From Halovenus sp. (lineage in GTDB: Archaea > Halobacteriota > Halobacteria > Halobacteriales > Haloarculaceae), in assembly GCA_003551265.1 (NCBI GenBank), contig PUMG01000362.1:1-18133 (forward strand): 18,133 bases of DNA, read 5' to 3'. The notes beneath the pieces were generated by a model that saw nothing but the letters and a program-made list of their open reading frames with translations, ran no database searches and was not told where the DNA came from. The translations under genes were made by a program, and so were the position numbers. Positions within the stretch are counted from its first letter, which is position 1, and the number at the start of each line of letters is the position of its first letter. Shown one piece after another: positions 7,389 through 12,365 of the stretch.

Positions 7389-7412
7389 AGTTGAAACAAA
7401 GGGGTGGGGGGT
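7384..7412 (+). repeat. ORB2, origin recognition box with G-string (plus orientation)
   Basis: A 29-base sequence, core tccagttgaaacaaaggggt plus a six-G run, is the exact reverse complement of 7087-7115. With ORB1 it brackets 268 bp of AT-rich DNA, G-strings outward. This is the expected binding site of the Orc1 protein encoded at 7852. Confidence 0.93.
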
Positions 7413-7439
7413 TCGTGTGGAGACTCCTCCTGGTAACCG

Positions 7440-7511
7440 GAAATCCTGAGGTTGGTGATCAGAAATCGGGAATCAGGAATTCTGAGATTGATGACCAGAA
7501 ATCGGGAGTGG
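7440..7511 (+). repeat. Two tandem copies of a 36-bp origin repeat
   Basis: Copies at 7440-7475 and 7476-7511. The best-conserved 26 bases (ctgaggttggtgatcagaaa... and ctgagattgatgaccagaaa...) lie at 7446-7471 and 7482-7507 and differ at three positions. They lie just beyond the ORB2 G-string. The function is unknown; they may bind an origin factor or be slippage products. Confidence 0.8.
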
Positions 7512-7560
7512 AGTCGGTCACCTACCGGTGATACTTGCCTCCCAACGAATGAGAGATTTA

Positions 7561-7600
7561 CATCTCGCTGAGCCTGGAAACATCTCACTGAGTCTGGAAG
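7561..7600 (+). repeat. Two tandem copies of a 20-bp origin repeat
   Basis: catctcgctgagcctggaaa (7561-7580) is followed directly by catctcactgagtctggaag (7581-7600), 17 of 20 identical. The left copy overlaps a small inverted repeat GAGAT/ATCTC (7553-7566). These differ from the ORB motif, although each contains ctggaa. Confidence 0.8.
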
Positions 7601-7693
7601 GAACTCGGTCAGCACTCTCCGTAGTCAGCGTTCTCTGGAATGATAGCCAATCCATTCGAGGCATGCTCTGGAAAATCATGAAAGCCACGTAAC

Positions 7694-7707
7694 CGAAATA
7701 TTTAATA
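7694..7707 (+). promoter_or_regulatory. orc1 promoter (BRE plus TATA)
   Basis: CGAAATATTTAATA is a near-ideal haloarchaeal BRE/TATA pair. Transcription would start at about 7728-7733, giving orc1 a leader of about 120 bases that contains the ORB at 7816-7840. A weaker TATA-like TTAGATAT at 7799-7806 could give a shorter leader. Confidence 0.65.
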
Positions 7708-7815
7708 GACAGACACCTCCCCATTCATCTGGTTCAAGTGGACACACCGGAGACACATATCTTTCGAATACAGATGTTTCAGACACTCTCGACGGCAATT
7801 AGATATGCGCGGCCG

Positions 7816-7840
7816 GGTTTCCAGTAGAAACAAGGGGGTG
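7816..7840 (+). repeat. ORB3, origin recognition box just before orc1
   Basis: ggtttccagtagaaacaagg followed by gggtg matches the ORB core (TTCCAGT-GAAAC-AAGGGG), with G-rich end towards the gene, 11 bp before the orc1 ATG. It is a likely Orc1 site that could serve both initiation and autorepression of orc1. Confidence 0.85.
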
Positions 7841-7851
7841 AATGGACGAGT

Positions 7852-9444
7852 ATGACAGACGAGAAAAGACGGAGGGAAGACCACAACGAGGATGATGAGA
7901 ATGTCGACCTGGAGGGTATTAGTTCTGAGAATGATAAAAAGGAACTGGAGCAATTCGACGGCGAGAAGTCGTTTCGAGCGGGGGTGAACCGGTTATCAAC
8001 AGATGAGAGTGACAATCGTAGCTCCTCGCTCGACGAGTTGATGGAGGACGATGATGAGGACTCAGGGGGTCTATTTGATGATCTTCTCAGTGGAGAGCCA
8101 ATCTTCGAGAACAAGGAGGTTCTCCGTCCATCCTACACTCCCCGGAAACTTCCCCACCGAGAGGAGCAAATAAACAACATTGCGACAATCCTGGTGTCGG
8201 CGCTTCGGGGAGACACACCGTCGAACATCCTCATCTACGGAAAGACAGGGACCGGAAAGACCGCCAGTGCGAAGTTCGTCAGTGAGGAGCTGGAGGCGAC
8301 GTCACAGAAGTACGAGATGCCGTGTGAGGTCCGCTACATCAACTGCGAGGTCACTGATACCCAGTACCGGGTACTCGCACAACTTGCCAACACGTTCATC
8401 GAACAGAACGAGACACTCCTACTGGATGAACTCGACAGGCTCGAATCGCTGGTCGAGGGTGCGCGAACAGACCCTGGTGTTCTCGACGGGACAGAGTTCA
8501 CGTCTCCGAAAGACCTCCAGGAGCGGATAACAGAACTCGAACGAGAACGCGATCAGTTCGAGGAGGTCCCAATGACGGGATGGCCAACAGACCGGGTGTA
8601 CACCTCGTTTTTCGAGGCGGTTGATTTCCGCGAGCGAGTCGTCGTTATCATGCTCGACGAAATCGACAAACTCGTCGAGAAATCAGGTGACGATACGCTG
8701 TACAACCTCTCGCGAATGAACTCCGAACTCGAACGCTCGCGCGTCTCCATCATGGGAATCTCGAACGACCTGAAGTTCACCGATTTTCTCGACCCCCGGG
8801 TAAAATCGAGTCTCGGCGAGGAAGAAATCGTCTTTCCACCGTACGACGCGAACCAGCTCCGGGATATTCTCCAGCACCGTGCAGAGGTCGCGTTCAAAGA
8901 CGGTGCACTGACAGACGAGGTAATCCCGCTGTGTGCTGCGTTCGCAGCGCAGGAACACGGTGACGCTCGACGCGCACTCGACCTCCTGCGGACGGCCGGT
9001 GAACTCGCTGAACGCGATAGAACTGACGACGTTCACGAAAAACACGTCAGACAGGCACAGGAGAAGATCGAACTCGACCGGGTTGTCGAAGTTGTACGCA
9101 CGCTTCCACAGCAGTCCAAACTCGTCCTGTTTGCCACCATCCTCCTCGAAAAACAGGGCGTTCACAACATCAACACCGGCGAGGTGTACAACATCTACAA
9201 GCGCCTCTGCGAGGAAATCGACGCGGATATTCTCACACAGCGGCGGGTGACGGACCTGATTAGCGAACTCGACATGCTCGGTATCGTCAACGCTGTGGTC
9301 GTCTCGAAGGGTCGCTACGGCCGGACAAAAGAGATCAGCCTCTCGGTTCCTGTCGAAGAAACCGAGGGCGTGCTCGTCTCTGATTCACGGCTCGGTGACA
9401 TCGAGGACGCACAACCGTTCGTTCAGGCGCGTTTCGACAACTGA
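7852..9444 (+). CDS. orc1: Orc1/Cdc6 replication initiator
   Basis: A 530-residue AAA+ ATPase that binds ORB sites and opens the origin. It has Walker A GKTGTGKT (130-137), Walker B VVIMLDEID (264-272), sensor 1 Asn305 in GISND, sensor 2 Arg373 in GDARRAL, and a C-terminal winged-helix domain (about 405-500; LPQQSKLVLFATILLEKQ...RRVTDLISELDMLGIV). Residues 1-85 are an unusually acidic, probably disordered extension before LRPSYTPRKLPHREEQI, and a charged insertion lies at about 185-240. Both make it longer than the roughly 400 residues of many archaeal Orc1 proteins. An in-frame stop at 7825 limits upstream starts, so the first ATG (7852) is used. It is divergent from oapA across the origin, with an ORB immediately before the start codon. 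Confidence 0.97.
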   Translation: MTDEKRRREDHNEDDENVDLEGISSENDKKELEQFDGEKSFRAGVNRLSTDESDNRSSSLDELMEDDDEDSGGLFDDLLSGEPIFENKEVLRPSYTPRKLPHREEQINNIATILVSALRGDTPSNILIYGKTGTGKTASAKFVSEELEATSQKYEMPCEVRYINCEVTDTQYRVLAQLANTFIEQNETLLLDELDRLESLVEGARTDPGVLDGTEFTSPKDLQERITELERERDQFEEVPMTGWPTDRVYTSFFEAVDFRERVVVIMLDEIDKLVEKSGDDTLYNLSRMNSELERSRVSIMGISNDLKFTDFLDPRVKSSLGEEEIVFPPYDANQLRDILQHRAEVAFKDGALTDEVIPLCAAFAAQEHGDARRALDLLRTAGELAERDRTDDVHEKHVRQAQEKIELDRVVEVVRTLPQQSKLVLFATILLEKQGVHNINTGEVYNIYKRLCEEIDADILTQRRVTDLISELDMLGIVNAVVVSKGRYGRTKEISLSVPVEETEGVLVSDSRLGDIEDAQPFVQARFDN

Positions 9445-9513
9445 ACAGGAACGGTACTCTCCAGCAGTGGTTGCGTGAATTTCAGCAACTGCGAAACAGT
9501 CAGCAAGTAGCTA

Positions 9514-9594
9514 CTTTTAATTTCGCGTGAAATATTCATTCTCACCCTGAACGAAACCAGCTCACTACCGAGTTGAATCGTGGAGGGGAGAGGA
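9514..9594 (+). promoter_or_regulatory. Probable promoter and ribosome binding site of the DUF1326 gene
   Basis: CTTTTAAT at 9514-9521 is TATA-like, and the purine-rich sequence GGAGGGGAGAGGAG at 9581-9594 lies just upstream of the ATG at 9603. This suggests a leadered transcript of roughly 60 bases and a separate transcription unit from orc1. Confidence 0.4.
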
Positions 9595-9602
9595 GAATAC
9601 CA

Positions 9603-10208
9603 ATGACACGAGACTGGAACCTCAACGGGAATTTCATCGAAGCGTGCAACTGCTCGGTCCCATGCCAGTGTCTGTGGTACGAACCAGCAGATGACAATAA
9701 GTGTACCTTTGCCGGGTTCTGGAATATCGAGGAAGGAAGGTACGGCGACGTCTCTCTCGATGGGTTGGGGGCGGGGATGCTGGTCTGGGAGGATGGAATC
9801 CTCCTTGAAGGTGGGTGGCACGTCGTTCTCGTGCTCGATGACGCCGCTGATGAAGAGCAGGCACAGGCGCTTGAGACGATATTCTCGGGACAAGCTGGCG
9901 GGTTGTTCGAAGCTGCTGCACCGCTGATCGATACCGTCGAAGACAGTGTCGTGGTCCCATTCTCCTACTCAGTGGAGGAGGGCTACCTCTCGTTCAGTGC
10001 TGGGGATATTGTCACGATTGTGACCGACAAATGCGTTGGGTTTGGTGATGAACAGGGTTCGGCGTACCCCCACCCGTTCATCCAGCCAGACGAGGAGGCA
10101 AATATTGGCAAGACAACTGACGCAAGTGTCGATTTTGATGATAACTTTTCGTGGGATGTTAGCGGTAACAATTCCTACTTCGGTGAGTTCGAGATGGGGA
10201 ATAGCTGA
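9603..10208 (+). CDS. DUF1326 domain-containing protein
   Basis: A 201-residue soluble protein recognised as DUF1326 by the N-terminal block W-N-L-N-G-N-F-I-E-A-C-N-C-S-V-P-C-Q-C, which places four cysteines at 15, 17, 21 and 23, with Cys34 close by. Another cysteine follows in IVTDKCVGFGDE. The clustered CxC...CxC pattern suggests metal or thiol chemistry, but no function is established for the family. The start at 9603 (MTRDWNLNG) is preferred over an ATG 30 bp upstream because it follows a GGAG-rich ribosome binding site and the family begins here. A DUF2182 membrane protein gene follows after 26 bp, and I recall these two families as frequent neighbours. The region appears less GC-rich than the flanking replication genes. 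Confidence 0.88.
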   Translation: MTRDWNLNGNFIEACNCSVPCQCLWYEPADDNKCTFAGFWNIEEGRYGDVSLDGLGAGMLVWEDGILLEGGWHVVLVLDDAADEEQAQALETIFSGQAGGLFEAAAPLIDTVEDSVVVPFSYSVEEGYLSFSAGDIVTIVTDKCVGFGDEQGSAYPHPFIQPDEEANIGKTTDASVDFDDNFSWDVSGNNSYFGEFEMGNS

Positions 10209-10234
10209 ACTTACCATACACTCCTCTCGCAAGG

Positions 10235-11038
10235 ATGACTACACCAGAGACCGAAAAGCGATTTTTCAGCGTTCGCCAGCTACCGCTCATCGCTATCATT
10301 ATGTACGTGTTTGCACTCGGTGCATGGATTGCAGTTCTCGGTCGATGGGTTCCGATGCCGGGAGGGGAGATGGAGGGAATGAACATGGAGATGTCGGAAC
10401 CGGGTGTCCCGGAGGCAATGGCGATTGGGCAGGGTCTCGTCGGGGTCGGCCTGTATCTCGTCATGTGGGGTGTGATGATGATCGCCATGATGTATCCTTC
10501 GACCGTACCCCTGTTCCGATTGTACAACCAGACGCTCAGGGAACTCTCATTCTCCGGAAAAGCTGCCCGACTAAGCGCATTACTCGGAGTGTATACACTC
10601 GTCTGGACGCTCACTGGTCTGGTTCCTCTCATAGTCAACACTATGGCTCCAATCACTGTACTCGCCAGCGATTACAGATTTCTTCTCTTTGGTGGTGTGT
10701 TAATACTACTCGGGGGATACCAACTCTCGCCGTATAAATATCAATGCCTGGATAAATGTCGGTCGCCGTTCGGATTTCTGATGACCTATCATCGACCCGG
10801 GATTCGTGGTGCAGCGAGGATAGGCGTTCGATTTAGCGTCTTCTGTGTCGGTTGCTGTTGGGCATTGTTCGCGTTCATGATTGTCGTCGGATCGATGAAC
10901 ATCCTCTGGATGGCGATTATCGCGCTCGTGCTCTCACTCGAACGGACGGTGTCGTGGGGACCACAACTGGCCAGGGCAGTGGGCGTCGTCGCTGGTGTTA
11001 CTGGAGTTGGTTTACTGGTGGTTTCAGTGGTGTCCTGA
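10235..11038 (+). CDS. DUF2182 predicted metal-binding integral membrane protein
   Basis: A 267-residue polytopic membrane protein with about six or seven hydrophobic helices (roughly 17-36, 67-88, 113-136, 148-163, 200-221, 223-236, 246-266). Family marks are VMWGVMMIAMMYPS (76-89), YQLSPYKYQCLDKCRSP (Cys171, Cys175) and FCVGCCWALF (Cys204, Cys207, Cys208). The loop after helix 1 is methionine-rich (PMPGGEMEGMNMEM, 40-53), a composition seen in Cu(I)-handling proteins. It lies in the same direction as the DUF1326 gene, 26 bp downstream, and probably forms an operon with it. Metal binding is a family prediction; transport or delivery is my inference. Confidence 0.88.
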   Translation: MTTPETEKRFFSVRQLPLIAIIMYVFALGAWIAVLGRWVPMPGGEMEGMNMEMSEPGVPEAMAIGQGLVGVGLYLVMWGVMMIAMMYPSTVPLFRLYNQTLRELSFSGKAARLSALLGVYTLVWTLTGLVPLIVNTMAPITVLASDYRFLLFGGVLILLGGYQLSPYKYQCLDKCRSPFGFLMTYHRPGIRGAARIGVRFSVFCVGCCWALFAFMIVVGSMNILWMAIIALVLSLERTVSWGPQLARAVGVVAGVTGVGLLVVSVVS

Positions 11039-11042
11039 TCGA

Positions 11043-11348
11043 TTACTTGAAGTCACCTCCAAGAGGGGGACCAGGGCGATCAATACGCGAGAGAGGAAGC
11101 TCAGCCCGACTCGCGTGTTCTCGGACTGCGTCTTCGCTTTCTGCTCTGTAGTGACAGTGCGTTCCCGTGACGTTTCCGTCTCTGTCCGTCAGAACCTCCG
11201 ACTCGACAGCACGTACTGTCATCCCAGCGTCCTCGAGTTCTCGACGACACGCAGTCGAGCGCTCATCAACTGCTTGAAGCTGTTCTTGGGTAATCTGTTC
11301 CTCTAGTTCTCGGAGGATAAGGAAGTCCTCCAGTTCGGTTTCAGCCAT
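11043..11348 (-). CDS. DUF4242 / SCO4226-type nickel-binding family protein
   Basis: A 101-residue protein with the ferredoxin-like DUF4242 pattern: FLILRELEEQITQEQLQAV at the start, THCHYRAESEDAVREHASRAELPLSRI in the second half. A Streptomyces member (SCO4226) is known to bind nickel. Candidate ligands visible here are Cys34, the Cys/His pair in THCHY and a later His. It converges on the DUF2182 gene with only 4 bp between stops. A GAGG ribosome binding site lies 11-14 bases before the ATG, and a 38-bp inverted repeat lies further upstream. The metal preference is not predictable. Confidence 0.78.
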   Translation of the reverse strand: MAETELEDFLILRELEEQITQEQLQAVDERSTACRRELEDAGMTVRAVESEVLTDRDGNVTGTHCHYRAESEDAVREHASRAELPLSRIDRPGPPLGGDFK

Positions 11349-11371
11349 TGTGATTTCCTCTTATTCTCTCT

Positions 11372-11409
11372 CTGAGGGTGGTATCCGACCGGTGGATACC
11401 CTCCCTCAG
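11372..11409. promoter_or_regulatory. 38-bp interrupted inverted repeat upstream of the DUF4242 gene
   Basis: CTGAGGG-TG-GTATCC is followed by a 7-base spacer and GGATACC-CT-CCCTCAG, giving two 7-bp paired blocks with a small asymmetric bulge. It lies 24-61 bases upstream of the DUF4242 ATG (11348), where promoter or operator elements are expected. It could be a regulator operator or a leader hairpin. It also lies beyond the sec11 stop at 11503, so a shared terminator role is possible. Confidence 0.6.
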
Positions 11410-11502
11410 ACTATGTGAAGCAATCGCATAACGTCAACTCCTGAAAAATCGTCAGCAACTGCTCAGAGAGTAATGTGGTATGGTTCACACGGTCGATGTG
11501 CC

Positions 11503-12252
11503 TCAGAACTGGAGTCGGAACCAGCCAAGACGCGGAATCCGGAGTTCAGCAGTGCCGACAATCCACTCTGGCTTGACTGGTCTGTCTGCCTGTGTTGGTG
11601 AGGCCTGGTCGAACTGGTTGTTGTTGTCGCCTTTCGTGATGAACCCATCGTTAGGTGCAACACAGTGCTCGTCGTCGGCGTCGAGTCCACCGAGGTACGC
11701 GGAGCCACCCGTCTCGTTGGCCGTCTCACACCAGTTGTCGCCCTCGTCGACCCAGAACATCACCCGGTGAATTATGGGTGTCGTATCCTCGTTCCCGTCG
11801 GGCTCGAAGACGATGACGTCACCACTGGCTCCGTACTTTTCGTATCCTGTTTCGGCACCCACGTCCGCTGCGACGACACCGGTCTCGCCGTGAGCGTCAG
11901 CAGGCTGGAACCGGTCGGTGTCCATCAGAAACACGAGGTCGTTGACGTTCATGTTCGGCTCCATGCTCTCGCTCTCGATTGCGACCATCGGCGGCCAGAC
12001 GCCGCTGATTGCGAACAGATACATCCCGAGCAGTGCCACCGCCAGCAGGCTTGTCAGCAGGTCACGGGCGAACAGACGCCACGTATCGCCGGTTTCGTCG
12101 CTTGCTGGTCGCTGTGGAGCAGGCCTCTCGACACTACCAGCGGAATGCTGGTCAAACTCGTCTCTGTCTCCCTCCGGATGCAACGGCTCTCGGTTTGAGT
12201 CGGCAGGCTCGGTTTCCGACTCGTCTCTGTTGCCGTTGCCGGGTGCTGGCAT
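11503..12252 (-). CDS. sec11: Signal peptidase I (Sec11-type, S26 family)
   Basis: A 249-residue membrane protease that removes Sec signal peptides on the outer face. After an acidic, probably cytoplasmic N-terminus (1-58) there is one transmembrane helix (about 62-86). Box motifs follow: SMEP with nucleophile Ser96, IIHRVM with His162 replacing the bacterial lysine (archaeal/ER type), and GFITKGDNN with Asp209. The stretch between His162 and the Asp box carries a haloarchaeal-style insertion (NWCETANETGGSAYLGG). It is divergent from polD1 across 113 bp. As I recall, sec11 sits directly next to orc1 in Haloferax volcanii; here the DUF1326-DUF2182-DUF4242 genes lie between. Confidence 0.92.
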   Translation of the reverse strand: MPAPGNGNRDESETEPADSNREPLHPEGDRDEFDQHSAGSVERPAPQRPASDETGDTWRLFARDLLTSLLAVALLGMYLFAISGVWPPMVAIESESMEPNMNVNDLVFLMDTDRFQPADAHGETGVVAADVGAETGYEKYGASGDVIVFEPDGNEDTTPIIHRVMFWVDEGDNWCETANETGGSAYLGGLDADDEHCVAPNDGFITKGDNNNQFDQASPTQADRPVKPEWIVGTAELRIPRLGWFRLQF

Positions 12253-12365
12253 CTACCTACTGTTCCTCGTTGGTGTGTTTGAATGTTCTGATAACACTGT
12301 TTTACAGGGACTATATCCACTGGTCGTTCGCTACGTTTTTCGGGGCGTCTATCGTGGTAGCAGGT

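Larger units (their letters stand above)
6971..7851. other. Chromosomal replication origin (oriC1-type) between oapA and orc1
   Basis: The 881-bp gene-free region between the divergent oapA operon and orc1 has the features of a haloarchaeal Orc1-dependent origin. Two perfect 29-bp inverted ORBs (7087-7115 minus, 7384-7412 plus) end in long G-strings pointing outward. The stretch between them is AT-rich; I count 34 G/C in 120 bases at 7201-7320, about 28 percent GC in a GC-rich genome. There is also a degenerate ORB at 7361-7388, a further ORB at 7816-7840, two short tandem repeat families and the orc1 promoter. No coding sequence is supported within it. The call is by structure and by synteny with known Orc1-linked origins; origin activity itself is inferred. 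Confidence 0.93.

Noticed and set aside
7358..7615. Minus-strand open frame of 85 codons across ORB2 and the tandem repeats
   Set aside because: Its sequence is explained by the DNA repeats (VINLRIPDSRFLITNLRIS), it covers ORB2, has no recognisable domain and no promoter.
7702..8114. Minus-strand open frames overlapping the orc1 start
   Set aside because: They are antisense to the orc1 promoter, ORB3 and N-terminus, and have low-complexity composition typical of shadow frames.
9468..9489. Weak hairpin GTTGC/GCAAC after orc1 as a terminator
   Set aside because: The stem is only 5 bp with a 12-base loop and is not followed by a T run, so it is not distinguishable from chance.
12009..12365. 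Upstream extension of the polD1 reading frame
   Set aside because: This part is antisense to sec11 and unlike any DP1 N-terminus; the family begins at the GTG at 12366.
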